Assembly (NCBI GenBank): GCA_003248965.1
Contig: QFQU01000020.1
Coordinates: 1 to 64,000, forward strand
DNA from: Brevundimonas sp.
GTDB taxonomy: Bacteria; Pseudomonadota; Alphaproteobacteria; Caulobacterales; Caulobacteraceae
Direction of reading: 5' to 3'
DNA: 64,000 bases
The notes beneath the pieces were generated by a model that was given only the letters and a program-made list of their open reading frames with translations, had not been told where the DNA came from and did no database searches. The position numbers and the translations under genes are program-made. Shown piece after piece: positions 46,719 to 55,200 of the stretch. The stretch's first letter is position 1, and every line of letters begins with the position of its first letter.

Positions 46719-47897
46719 TTACGCCGCTTCCGCCTTCGCCGGGACGAGGGCGTCCAGCGCCGGGAACAGGTCGGCGATCAGATCCTCGACATGCTCCAGT
46801 CCGACCGACAGCCGCACCAGGCCGTCGCCGATACCGGCGGTGGCGCGCTGTTCCGGCGTCATGGCGGCGTGGGTCATGGTGGCGGGATGGGCGATCAGGC
46901 TTTCGACGCCGCCCAACGATTCCGCCAGGGTGAAGATCTCCAGCGTCTCGACCAGATCGCGCACGGCGTCCGTGCCGCCGTTCAGCTCGAAGCTGAGCAT
47001 GGCGCCGGGGCCAGCCTGCTGGGTCGCGACCAGGGCGTGGTTGGGGTGGGACTTCAGGCCCGGATAGTGGACGGCCTTGACGGCAGGGTGGGCGCTCAGC
47101 CGCTCGGCGATCAGGCCGGCGGTGGCCTGCTGGCGCTCGATGCGGGCGAACAGGGTCCGCACGCCCCGCAGGGTCAGGTAGGCGTCGAACGGCGAGCCGG
47201 TCACGCCGGTGCAGTTGGCCCACCAGGCCAGGGTCTGATGATCCTCGGCGTCGGCCGAGATGACCGCGCCGCCGACCACGTCCGAATGGCCGTTGATGAA
47301 TTTGGTGGTCGAGTGGACCACGAAGTCGGCGCCCAGCTTGATCGGGTTCTGCAGCGCCGGCGACAGGAAGGTGTTGTCGCACACGACCTTGGCGCCCGCC
47401 GCATGGGCGCGGGTGCAGATGTCGGCGACATCGACCAGACGCAGCAGCGGGTTGGACGGGGTCTCGACCAGCACCAGTTTGGGCTTCAGCGCCAGCGCCT
47501 TCTCAAGGGCTTCGGGATCGCCCTGATCGACCAGCAGCAGCTCGAAATGCCCCTGGCGCGCGCGGGCGTTCAGCAGGCGACAGGTGCCGCCGTAGCAGTC
47601 GTGCGGCGCGATCAGCAGGTCGCCCGGCTGAAGCAGGTTCAGCGGCAGGTCGACGGCGGCCATGCCGGTGGCGGTGATGACGCAGCCCGCGCCGCCTTCC
47701 AGCTCGGCCAGGGTCTCGGCCAGCACGTCGCGGGTCGGATTGCCCGAGCGGCTGTAGTCGTATTTCCGCTTCTGGTCGAAACCGGCGAACGAATAGTTGG
47801 ACGACAGATACAGCGGCGGCATGACCGCGCCGTGGGCCGTGTCCGAATCCACGCCCGTGCGGGCGGCGATGGTGTGCGGATTGGCGATACGGGTCAT
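46719..47897 (-). CDS. metB: Cystathionine gamma-synthase / O-acylhomoserine sulfhydrylase (PLP)
   Basis: 392 residues. Cys/Met-metabolism PLP fold: YDYSRSGNPTRDVLAETLAELEGG near the start, VVCDNTFLSPALQNP, and the PLP lysine in VVHSTTKFINGHSDVVGG, then SLGGVESLIAHPATMTHA. It joins an activated homoserine with cysteine (or sulfide). It overlaps metX by ATGA and shares its riboswitch-controlled transcript, which fixes the role in methionine synthesis. Whether it acts by transsulfuration or direct sulfhydrylation cannot be told from sequence alone. Confidence 0.93.
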   Translation of the reverse strand: MTRIANPHTIAARTGVDSDTAHGAVMPPLYLSSNYSFAGFDQKRKYDYSRSGNPTRDVLAETLAELEGGAGCVITATGMAAVDLPLNLLQPGDLLIAPHDCYGGTCRLLNARARQGHFELLLVDQGDPEALEKALALKPKLVLVETPSNPLLRLVDVADICTRAHAAGAKVVCDNTFLSPALQNPIKLGADFVVHSTTKFINGHSDVVGGAVISADAEDHQTLAWWANCTGVTGSPFDAYLTLRGVRTLFARIERQQATAGLIAERLSAHPAVKAVHYPGLKSHPNHALVATQQAGPGAMLSFELNGGTDAVRDLVETLEIFTLAESLGGVESLIAHPATMTHAAMTPEQRATAGIGDGLVRLSVGLEHVEDLIADLFPALDALVPAKAEAA

Positions 47898-48946
47898 GCT
47901 TTGATGTCCTTGAAGGCGGCGCGGAGGATGTCGCCGACAAAGGCGTCCTCCTTCAGAAAGGCGTCGTGGCCATAGAGGGAGGGCGCCTCGACGAAGCGCC
48001 ACAGGGTCGGCAACCGCGCGGCCAGTTCGCGGATGTCGTCGATCGGCACCAGCCGGTCCGAGGTGAAGCCGATCAGGGTGACGGGGGTGTTGATGGCTTC
48101 CGGGGTCACGCTGTGGCGGTCCAGGGAATCGGACATCGACAGCCAGCGGGCCGGGGTGGTGTGGGTGCGGTAGGCCTGGCCCCGCGCCGTCAGATAGTCG
48201 CAGACGGGATAGGCGCCGCCGACGGCCGCGGGCGCGGTGGTGTCGAAGCGGTCGTGGAACTCCTCGGCCGTGCGGTAGGTGGTCATGGCCAGTTCGCGGG
48301 CCAGGGCGACGCCTTCCTCGGGACGGCCGGCGGCGACGGCGAACTGCAGGATGCGGCGCTGGATGCCGCGCCAGGCGGTGGCCTGGGGATGGGCGCGGTG
48401 GGCGGCCGAGACGACGATCAGCTGCTCGGCCCAGTCGGGATAAAGCTCGGCGAAGGCCAGGCCGATCATGCCGCCATAAGAGCAGCCGACGAAGGCGGCG
48501 ATCCGCTCGACCTTCAGATGGTTCAGCACCAGGGCCAACAGGCGCGCCTGGTCGTGGGTGGTGATGGTGACGGGCGTGTCCGAGAACTCGGCCCCCGGCG
48601 CGAAATCGACGGCCAGAACCTGAAGGCGGCTCAGGTCGATGGGGCCGCGCACCGACACGGCGCCCGACCACCAGCCCAAGCCGTTGGTCTCGGTGCGATG
48701 GACGAAACGTCCCGCCGAGATGCCGCCGGCGACGACGACGACCGGCGCCCCGGCCCGGCCGTGCAGGCGGCCCACGATATTGGGTTGGCTCAGCTTTTCG
48801 CCCGAGGCCAGGCGGAAGTCGGCGGGGATGGGGACGATGACGTCGCGGGCGCCGCCGCGTTCGCGAACCGGCGCGGCGACGGGGGCGTCGAGCGGCTGGG
48901 GCCGACAGAAGGGCTCTTCAAGCAGGGATGTTTCAGCCAGGGTCAT
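47894..48946 (-). CDS. metX: Homoserine O-acyltransferase (MetX type)
   Basis: 350 residues from the ATG at 48946. Alpha/beta hydrolase fold with the serine nucleophile in AFVGCSYGGMIGLAF, the aspartate in GFTSDRLVPIDDI and the histidine in LYGHDAFLKE. MetX-type enzymes acylate homoserine with acetyl- or succinyl-CoA; which donor is used cannot be read reliably. First gene of the metX-metB operon and directly under the SAM riboswitch. A GGAAG site precedes the ATG within a small hairpin region. Confidence 0.9.
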   Translation of the reverse strand: MTLAETSLLEEPFCRPQPLDAPVAAPVRERGGARDVIVPIPADFRLASGEKLSQPNIVGRLHGRAGAPVVVVAGGISAGRFVHRTETNGLGWWSGAVSVRGPIDLSRLQVLAVDFAPGAEFSDTPVTITTHDQARLLALVLNHLKVERIAAFVGCSYGGMIGLAFAELYPDWAEQLIVVSAAHRAHPQATAWRGIQRRILQFAVAAGRPEEGVALARELAMTTYRTAEEFHDRFDTTAPAAVGGAYPVCDYLTARGQAYRTHTTPARWLSMSDSLDRHSVTPEAINTPVTLIGFTSDRLVPIDDIRELAARLPTLWRFVEAPSLYGHDAFLKEDAFVGDILRAAFKDIKA

Positions 48947-48958
48947 CAATCGTCTTCC

Positions 48959-49029
48959 GCATCGTTCTCGCCTCAGCAAGGTCTCGATGCGGTGACAGAT
49001 CGTGGAGCGTCGCCTCGCCGATGCTCCAC
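48959..49029 (-). promoter_or_regulatory. Expression platform of the metX riboswitch
   Basis: Two hairpins follow the aptamer: GTGGAGC/GCTCCAC (49023-49029 with 49002-49008), which shares bases with the 3' strand of P1, and GCATCG/CGATGC (48985-48990 with 48959-48964) just before the ribosome site. There is no U tract, so control of translation rather than termination is more likely. Confidence 0.5.
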
Positions 49030-49137
49030 TCATCTCTCGCGGTCCCGAAGAACCCCGCAGGAGTTGGCACCGTTTCGGGCGGAACCCGATGGTTGCCCCG
49101 GCGTCAAAGGGCCTAATCCCTCCCTTTATCGCAGTGT
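49027..49137 (-). promoter_or_regulatory. SAM riboswitch, S-box (SAM-I clan), upstream of metX
   Basis: Read on the minus strand the leader shows the S-box core in order: AAAGGGAGGGA, GGCCC..TGA.GCC, GGGCAACC, a P3-like hairpin CGGG...CCCG, GGTGCCAACTCC, and GAGAGATGAG closing P1. Binding of SAM would turn off metX-metB. P1 pairing (CACT with AGTG) is less perfect than in typical SAM-I, so SAM-IV or a mixed SAM-I/IV type is possible. The alphaproteobacterial SAM-II pseudoknot does not fit. Confidence 0.88.
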
Positions 49138-49262
49138 TGCGTGGGTGCATTGGGTGCGAAATGGATGAAAATGGTCGCGTCGTGAAAAAATCATCCAAGC
49201 CTGCTTGACAGACCGGGGGTGCGCCAATCACCCTAGGCCAAGATTTCAACCGGACCCGTCCC

Positions 49263-49409
49263 GTGCCGCAGCGCTCGTTCATCGTCGAAGTTTCCACCGT
49301 CGCCGGCTTCGCCGCGACGGGCTTCGGCATGGGCGCGATCCTCGGTGGAACCATTATCGGCGGCACGACCGGCACCACCACCATGCCCAGACGGGCGGGA
49401 CGAGTTTAG
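49263..49409 (+). CDS. Threonine/isoleucine-rich leader peptide of the aspartokinase-homoserine dehydrogenase gene
   Basis: A 48-codon frame starting with GTG at 49263 (an inner ATG at 49329 would give 26 codons). The end reads GGTIIGGTTGTTTMPRR: six threonine and two isoleucine codons within twelve. It lies directly before an attenuator-type terminator and ends 104 bases before the structural gene. By analogy with the E. coli thrL leader, ribosome stalling at these codons when Thr/Ile tRNAs are uncharged would favour the antiterminator. A TTGACA hexamer at 49205-49210 may belong to the promoter. No strong ribosome site is visible, which lowers confidence. Confidence 0.62.
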   Translation: MPQRSFIVEVSTVAGFAATGFGMGAILGGTIIGGTTGTTTMPRRAGRV

Positions 49410-49439
49410 CGCGCCGAACACAGGCGACCGCAGAACCCG

Positions 49440-49475
49440 AACCCCGCCCGGTCCGCCAGGCGGGGTTTTTCTTTT
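49440..49475 (+). terminator. Attenuator terminator with competing antiterminator
   Basis: Stem AACCCCGCC/GGCGGGGTT (49440-49448 with 49459-49467), 10-base loop, then TTTTTCTTTT. The 5' arm CCCGCCCG (49443-49450) can instead pair with CGGGCGGG at 49392-49399 near the end of the leader frame, giving an 8-base antiterminator. Confidence 0.8.
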
Positions 49476-49513
49476 CACCCCACGCTCCCCATCCAGAACT
49501 CCGAGAAATCCCG

Positions 49514-51262
49514 ATGTCCGCCTCCCTCGCCGTCGTAGAGAAACCCGAACCGCTCGATCCCGATCATCTGCGGGCGCCCGAACCCGCCGCCGAGGTGGTG
49601 GTGCTGAAGTTCGGATCGTCCATCCTGCGCAGCCCGGCGGAGGCGCCGCTGGTCGCCTCGGCCGTCTACGGCCATGTGCGGGCGGGGCGGAAGGTGGTTG
49701 CGGTGGTCTCGGCCTTCGGCGGGGCGACCGATCGGCTGCTCAGCGAGGCGCGGGCCTTGGGCCTGGCCCATTCCAACGACCTGCTGCCCGGCTATGTGGC
49801 CTTGGGCGAGGAGAAGTCGGCGGCCCTTGTGGCCATCGCCTGCGACCGGATCGGCCTGGACGCCTGCGCCCTGTCGGTCAGGGAGCTGGGCATTGTGGCG
49901 GAGGGCGAGCCGGAGCATTCGCGGCCTTGCGGTCTGCGTCCCGACCATCTGAAACAGGCGCTGGACCGGCATGAGGTGGTGGTGGTCCCCGGCTTCGGCG
50001 CGGTGCGGCCGGACGGCAAGGTGGCCCTGTTGGGACGCGGCGGATCGGACCTGACGGCGGTGTTCCTGGCGGCCGAACTGGGGCTGAAGAAGGTGCGGCT
50101 GGTCAAGGACGTGGACGGGCTCTACGACCACGATCCCAACGACAAGAGCGCCCCGGCCCTGCGCTATCGCCGGGCGTCCTGGGACGTGGCGCGCAAGCTG
50201 GGCGGCGCCCTGGTGCAGCACGACGCCATCGACCTGGGCGAAAGCCGGGGCGTGGAGATCGAGGTGGCGGCGCTGGACCGGGCGGACGGCACGGTCATCG
50301 GCGCAAGGTCGGCGCCGCCCGGCCCGGCCCCGGCCCTGCCGCCGCTGAAGGTTGCGGTGGCGGGTTGCGGCGTGGTCGGCGGCGGGGTTCTGGGGCGGCT
50401 GCTGGTCGATCCGCGCTATGACGTCGTGGGCGTTCTGGTGCGCAATCCGAACAAGGCGCGCGACGTGGCCTGTCCGGCCTCGCTGTTCACCGCCAGCGCC
50501 GAGGATCTGCTGTCGCGCAAGCCCGACATCGTGCTGGAGGCCCTGTCCGAGGGCGAGGCGGGCCATGCGGTGATCCGCGCGGCGCTGGAGGCCGGCTGCG
50601 ACGTGGCCAGCGCCAATAAACAGGCGGTCAGCCGCGATCCCGGCGGCCTGCAGGACCTGGCCAAACAGCACGGTCGGCGCATCTTCTGGTCGGCCTCGGT
50701 CGGCGGCGGCTCGCCGATGATCGAGACCGTCCGCGCGGCCCGCGCGGCGGGCGAGGTGGTCGGTTTCGAGGCGGTGCTGAACGGCACGGTCAACTTCATG
50801 CTGGAGCGGCTGGGCGACGGCGCGGCCTTCGCCGAGGCTTTGGCCGACGCCCGTGCGGCGGGCTTCGCCGAGGAAGACCCGTCGGCGGACCTGGAGGGCT
50901 TCGACGCGGCGGCCAAGGTGCGGCTGCTGTGCCACGAGGCGTTCGGCCGTTCGCCGGACGGCGAGGTGTCGCGCGACGCCCTGACCGAGATGACCTCGGC
51001 CGACGGCGGGGTGCGCCAGATCGGCGCCGCCCATCTGAAGGACGGGGTGGTGACGCCGTCGGTCCGGCTGACGGCGGACCACGGCGATCCCCTGTTCTCG
51101 AGCCTGCGGGGCGAGGGCAATGCGCTGAAGGTTTACGGCGCCGACGGGCGGGTGTGGCGGTGCCGGGGGCGCGGCGCCGGGCGCTGGGCCACGACCGAGA
51201 GCATCATGGCGGACCTGGCCGAGATCGTGCGTGCGCGTCGCGCCGATGCGGGACTGAACTAG
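49514..51262 (+). CDS. Bifunctional aspartokinase-homoserine dehydrogenase lacking an ACT domain
   Basis: 582 residues from the ATG at 49514. The kinase half has VVLKFGSSIL (31-38), VVPGFGAVRPDGKVALLGRGGSD and VKDVDGLYDHDP; the dehydrogenase half starts at about 277 with VAVAGCGVVGGGVLG (Rossmann) and has ASANKQAVSRD and VNFMLERL. Enteric ThrA proteins are about 820 residues because two ACT repeats sit between the halves; here only about 20 residues separate them and there is no C-terminal ACT either. So allosteric threonine control is probably missing and the leader attenuator may replace it. First step and third step of the threonine/methionine pathway. Confidence 0.9.
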   Translation: MSASLAVVEKPEPLDPDHLRAPEPAAEVVVLKFGSSILRSPAEAPLVASAVYGHVRAGRKVVAVVSAFGGATDRLLSEARALGLAHSNDLLPGYVALGEEKSAALVAIACDRIGLDACALSVRELGIVAEGEPEHSRPCGLRPDHLKQALDRHEVVVVPGFGAVRPDGKVALLGRGGSDLTAVFLAAELGLKKVRLVKDVDGLYDHDPNDKSAPALRYRRASWDVARKLGGALVQHDAIDLGESRGVEIEVAALDRADGTVIGARSAPPGPAPALPPLKVAVAGCGVVGGGVLGRLLVDPRYDVVGVLVRNPNKARDVACPASLFTASAEDLLSRKPDIVLEALSEGEAGHAVIRAALEAGCDVASANKQAVSRDPGGLQDLAKQHGRRIFWSASVGGGSPMIETVRAARAAGEVVGFEAVLNGTVNFMLERLGDGAAFAEALADARAAGFAEEDPSADLEGFDAAAKVRLLCHEAFGRSPDGEVSRDALTEMTSADGGVRQIGAAHLKDGVVTPSVRLTADHGDPLFSSLRGEGNALKVYGADGRVWRCRGRGAGRWATTESIMADLAEIVRARRADAGLN

Positions 51263-51266
51263 GGTC

Positions 51267-52232
51267 ATGGCCGTCTTCACCCCCGTCAGCCTGGCCCAGG
51301 CCCGGGCGTTTCTGCTCGGCTACGACATCGGTCGGCCCGTGTCGCTGACCGCCATCGCCGAGGGGGTGGAGAACACCAACTATCGACTGGACACGGTGCG
51401 GGACGGCGTGGCCCGGCGGTTCGTCCTGACCCTGTTCGAGGGGCGAACCGACGCGGCCTCCCTGCCGTTCTGCCTGGGGCTGACGGCGCATCTGGCCGGG
51501 CGCGGCTTTTCCTGCCCCATGCCTATCGAGGATCGGGCGGGACAGTGGCTGGGTCAACTGAACGGCCGGGCGGCGGCGGTGATCGAATGGAAGACCGGCG
51601 CCTGGCTGAGGGCGCCGGGCGAGGCGGATCAGGCGGCGGCGGGCGCGGTTCTGGCGCAACTGCATCTGGCGGCGGCCGACTTTCCGTTGCGGCGGGCCAA
51701 TCCGGTGGGGCCGGCGGTGTGGCGGCGGCTGGCGGATCGGTGCGCCGAGGGCGTCGCGCGCGCCTCCGACACGGATCGGGGCCTGCTGAAACAGATGGAG
51801 GCGGGGCTGGCGCGGCTGGGTGATCCGTTCACGGACGATCTGCCGGGCGGGCCGATCCACGCCGACTATTTCCCCGACAATGTGCTGTTCGAGGACGGGG
51901 CGGTGTCGGCAGTCATCGACTTCTATTTCGGCTGCGACGGCGCCTTCGCCTATGATCTGGCCATCGCCCTGTCGGCCTGGGGGTTCGACGCCGAAGGGCG
52001 GGCGCAGCCGCAGGCCCTGGCCGCCTTCCAGCGCGGCTACGAGGCCGTGCGGCCCCTGAGCGCGGTCGAGCGGGCGGCCCTGCCGCGTCTCGGCGAAGCG
52101 GCGGCGCTGCGGTTCACGGCGACCCGTCTGCACGACCGCATCTTCCACGATCCGGCCAATCTGGTGACGCCCAAGGACCCGGCCGTCTTCCTGCGCCGTC
52201 TGGACCACTGGCGGGCGGTGGAGCCGGCCTAA
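51267..52232 (+). CDS. thrB: Homoserine kinase (choline/aminoglycoside kinase fold)
   Basis: 321 residues, 4 bases after the previous gene. The APH-like fold shows EGVENTNYRLDT at the start, PIHADYFPDNVLF with the catalytic aspartate, and VSAVIDFYFGCDG for the metal site. This is the ThrB2-type kinase of alphaproteobacteria, not the GHMP-type of E. coli. It phosphorylates homoserine for threonine synthase, whose gene lies 435 bases downstream on the other strand. Confidence 0.95.
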   Translation: MAVFTPVSLAQARAFLLGYDIGRPVSLTAIAEGVENTNYRLDTVRDGVARRFVLTLFEGRTDAASLPFCLGLTAHLAGRGFSCPMPIEDRAGQWLGQLNGRAAAVIEWKTGAWLRAPGEADQAAAGAVLAQLHLAAADFPLRRANPVGPAVWRRLADRCAEGVARASDTDRGLLKQMEAGLARLGDPFTDDLPGGPIHADYFPDNVLFEDGAVSAVIDFYFGCDGAFAYDLAIALSAWGFDAEGRAQPQALAAFQRGYEAVRPLSAVERAALPRLGEAAALRFTATRLHDRIFHDPANLVTPKDPAVFLRRLDHWRAVEPA

Positions 52233-52343
52233 AAGCAGGGTTGAAATCGGGGCGGCGCCGAAGCCTTTCTGGAACCGAAAGCGGAACCGGGATTTTGATG
52301 TGCAACGGCGAAAAGCGCCGCACTTCTCCCCGAGGATGACATC

Positions 52344-52658
52344 ATGACCGACGAACAGATCAACGGCGCCGCTGCGCAGGTGCAGGGCAAGGCGCAGAAG
52401 GCTTTCGGCAATCTGGTCGGCGACCAGAAGATGCAGGTCGAAGGCGCCTTCAACGACGCCAAGGGCCGCTCGCTGGAGACCTTCGGCAAGGCCATGGACG
52501 CCATCGACCGCCTGGTGGAAAAGGCGCCCGCCGATTACCGCGACAAGGCCCGCACCGTGGCGGCCGAGGCGCGCAAGCGTCCGCTGGTCACGACCCTGTC
52601 GGTCGCCGGCGCCGGCCTTTTGCTGCTCAAGATGCTGACTGGCGGCAAGCGCCGCTGA
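52344..52658 (+). CDS. CsbD-like stress protein
   Basis: 104 residues. The N-terminus INGAAAQVQGKAQKAFGNLVGD is the CsbD repeat; the C-terminus has a hydrophobic segment (VTTLSVAGAGLLLLKML) as in ElaB-like proteins. Members are induced by general stress; the function is unknown. ATG with CGAGGATG-type site. It sits between thrB and thrC without a pathway link. Confidence 0.88.
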   Translation: MTDEQINGAAAQVQGKAQKAFGNLVGDQKMQVEGAFNDAKGRSLETFGKAMDAIDRLVEKAPADYRDKARTVAAEARKRPLVTTLSVAGAGLLLLKMLTGGKRR

Positions 52659-52666
52659 GGTCGGGC

Positions 52667-54061
52667 CTAGTGTCGGCCTGAAAAGGCCGCCACGGCGTCC
52701 AGTGTCGCCTCAAGCGTTCCCTCCACGACCGTCAACCGCTCGGGCCGGTCGCCCAGGGCGGCGATGACGTTTGCGGGTTCGGGTTCGAAGCCCAGGACGT
52801 CGGAGACGAAGGCGCCGAACTTGGACGGGTGGGCGGTGGACAGGGCCACGACCGGCCCCTTGGTGCGGTCCTGGCGGCGCGCGGCGGCCAGGGCGACGGC
52901 CGTGTGCGGACAGACGACGCGGCCCCAGGTCTCATAGGCGTGGGCGATCTCGGCGCGGGTCTCGTCCTCGTCGATGGAGACGGCGGAAACCTCCGAGCGC
53001 AGGGCGGCCAGCAGCGCCGGATCGAAGGCGACGGCGCCGTCGCGGGCGAAGGTTTCGAACACCGCGCGGGTCGCCTCCGCGTCGCGGCCGGTCGCCTCGA
53101 ACACCAGACGTTCGAAGTTGGAGGGGGCCTGGACGTCCATGGAGACGCTTCCGCTCTCGACCGCCGCGCGGCGCGAATATAGGCCGTCGTTGAGGGCGCG
53201 GGCCAGGGCGTCGTTCTGATTGACCGCGGCGACGAAGCCATTGGCGGGCAGGCCCATCCGGGTCGCGGCGATGCCGGCGAAGGCGTCGCCGAAATTGCCG
53301 GTCGGCACGACGAAGGTCGCCGCCTGGCCTAGTTGGGCGGTGGCGGAGACATAATAGGGAATCTGGCCCGCCAGCCGCGCCCAGTTGATCGAATTGACCG
53401 AAGACAGGCGGCCGCGTTCGCGCAGGGAGGGCTCGGCCAGCAGGCCCTTCACCAGACGCTGGCAGTCGTCGAAATCGCCGCGCACGGCCAGGTTCAGGAC
53501 ATTGTCCGCCTGAACCGTCGTCATCTGTTTGCGCTGGATCGGCGAGACGCGGTCCAGCGGGTGCAGCACGACCAGATCGACCGATTTCGCCCCAGCGAAG
53601 GCGCGCACGGCGGCGGCGCCGGTGTCGCCCGAGGTGGCGGTCAGTATGGTCAGCCGCTCGCCCGAGGCGGACAGGGCCTCGTCCGTCAGGGCCGCGACCA
53701 GCTGCATGGCCAGGTCCTTGAAGGCGGCGGTCGGGCCGTGGAACAGCTCCAGCACGAACAGGCCCGGCTCCAGCTCGACCAGGGGCGTGACCAGCGGATG
53801 GTCGAAGCCGGCCGTCAGGCGATCCAGCGCCCGGTCCAGCGCGCCCGCCGGCAGGGCGTCGCCGACGAAGGGCGACATGGCCTGAAGGGCGATGCGCTTG
53901 TAGTCCGCCGCGCCGGTCCACGCCTCGGGCGACAGGGTCGGCCAGGCGGTCGGCATGTAGAGGCCGCCGTCGGGCGCGATGCCGCGCAGCAGGGCGTCGG
54001 AGAAATCGGTTTCGGGCGAGAGGCCGCGGGTGGAGACGTAGCGGGCGCTGGAGGTGCTCAT
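52667..54061 (-). CDS. thrC: Threonine synthase
   Basis: 464 residues from the ATG at 54061, the length of the long ThrC type. Signatures: YVSTRGLSPETDFSDALLRGIAPDGGLYMP at the start, the PLP lysine in GPTAAFKDLAMQLV, the phosphate loop SGDTGAAAV, and VPTGNFGDAFAG. It converts phosphohomoserine to threonine. On the opposite strand to thrB, so it has its own promoter and probably is not under the leader attenuator. Confidence 0.97.
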   Translation of the reverse strand: MSTSSARYVSTRGLSPETDFSDALLRGIAPDGGLYMPTAWPTLSPEAWTGAADYKRIALQAMSPFVGDALPAGALDRALDRLTAGFDHPLVTPLVELEPGLFVLELFHGPTAAFKDLAMQLVAALTDEALSASGERLTILTATSGDTGAAAVRAFAGAKSVDLVVLHPLDRVSPIQRKQMTTVQADNVLNLAVRGDFDDCQRLVKGLLAEPSLRERGRLSSVNSINWARLAGQIPYYVSATAQLGQAATFVVPTGNFGDAFAGIAATRMGLPANGFVAAVNQNDALARALNDGLYSRRAAVESGSVSMDVQAPSNFERLVFEATGRDAEATRAVFETFARDGAVAFDPALLAALRSEVSAVSIDEDETRAEIAHAYETWGRVVCPHTAVALAAARRQDRTKGPVVALSTAHPSKFGAFVSDVLGFEPEPANVIAALGDRPERLTVVEGTLEATLDAVAAFSGRH

Positions 54062-54237
54062 GACGGCCTTGGTCCTAGCCAGCGCGGGCGGCGGCGTCAC
54101 CCCGTTTGTGGTCGAAAGGGGATGTTTTTGGCGGCTGTGGCGGCTCTTCGCCCGGTGCGGGACAATTTCCATGCCGTAGAGCGCCTGCGACCTCGGCTGC
54201 GCTGGCGCCTGTCGCCGATGCGGTCCATGTCAGGGGC

Positions 54238-55194
54238 ATGAGACGACGCGATCTTCTGATCCGGCTGGGCCTGGTCGCCGGCGCAGCGGGCGGGGCCTGG
54301 TGGGTGCGCGACCATGTCGTATGGCGTCGTCCAACGGCGGCGTTCGCGGACGGGCCGACCGATTGGCTGCCTTATGCCGAGGCGCGGGCGACGACCCCCA
54401 CCCTGGCGTTGAGGGTCAATGGCCGACCGGTGCGGGCGCTGGTGGATTCGGGCGCGCAATATTCGGCGGTGGATCGGTCGCTGGTGCAGCAACTGGGCCT
54501 GACCCATCTGTTCGACATTCCCATGGTCGCCTATGGCGTCGGCGGCGGGGCGCAGATGGGAAGAGGCGCGACGCTGGACGTGGCGGTCGGGGCAGGCGGC
54601 AAGGCCCTGCGGCTGGATGGACTGCGCGCCGCGATCCTGGACCTGGGACCGCTGGCGGGCGACGCCGGCCTGGGCGCCGGTTTGATCCTGGGACAGGACG
54701 TGCTGGCCGAACTGGTGCTGGAGCTGGACGCCCAGGCCCGCCGGATGCGGTTCGCGCCACGCGCCGGCTGGACGCCGCCGCCGGCCCTGACCGCCTTGCC
54801 CGTGCGGCGCGCGGGTCGGGCGCTGCAGACGATGATCACGGTCGAGGGCGCGACGGTGGAGGCGGTGGTGGACACCGGCGCCTCGGCCCTTCTGGCCCTG
54901 ACGCGAGACGCGGCCCAGGGCGTCGGTCTGCTGGACGGGCGCGAGCGGCGGGCCGGCCGCAGCATCGTCCTGGGCGGGATGATCCGGGCCGAGACGGTTC
55001 GCGTCCGGACCCTGACCATCGGCGACGAACTGTACCGTCGGGCCGAGGTGGCCATCTATGAGGATGTGCCCGTGCCCGGTTTTCCACGCGCCCTGGTCGG
55101 CATGGCCGCCTTCGCCGAGCGTCGCATGGCGATGGACCTGAGCCGGCCGGGCCTGTGGAGCGAACGGCCGCTGGATCTTACGGTCGGGTCCTGA
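54238..55194 (+). CDS. Retropepsin-like aspartic protease family protein, duplicated domain
   Basis: 318 residues from the ATG at 54238 with an AGGGG site. A signal or anchor (RRDLLIRLGLVAGAAGGAWW) is followed by two retropepsin-like repeats, with active-site motifs ALVDSGAQYS in the first and AVVDTGASALL in the second, each followed by a GG/ILG segment (LILGQDVL). Two lobes in one chain resemble a pepsin-like arrangement built from bacterial retropepsin units. Probably periplasmic; substrate unknown. Confidence 0.82.
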   Translation: MRRRDLLIRLGLVAGAAGGAWWVRDHVVWRRPTAAFADGPTDWLPYAEARATTPTLALRVNGRPVRALVDSGAQYSAVDRSLVQQLGLTHLFDIPMVAYGVGGGAQMGRGATLDVAVGAGGKALRLDGLRAAILDLGPLAGDAGLGAGLILGQDVLAELVLELDAQARRMRFAPRAGWTPPPALTALPVRRAGRALQTMITVEGATVEAVVDTGASALLALTRDAAQGVGLLDGRERRAGRSIVLGGMIRAETVRVRTLTIGDELYRRAEVAIYEDVPVPGFPRALVGMAAFAERRMAMDLSRPGLWSERPLDLTVGS

Positions 55195-55200
55195 TCCCCA

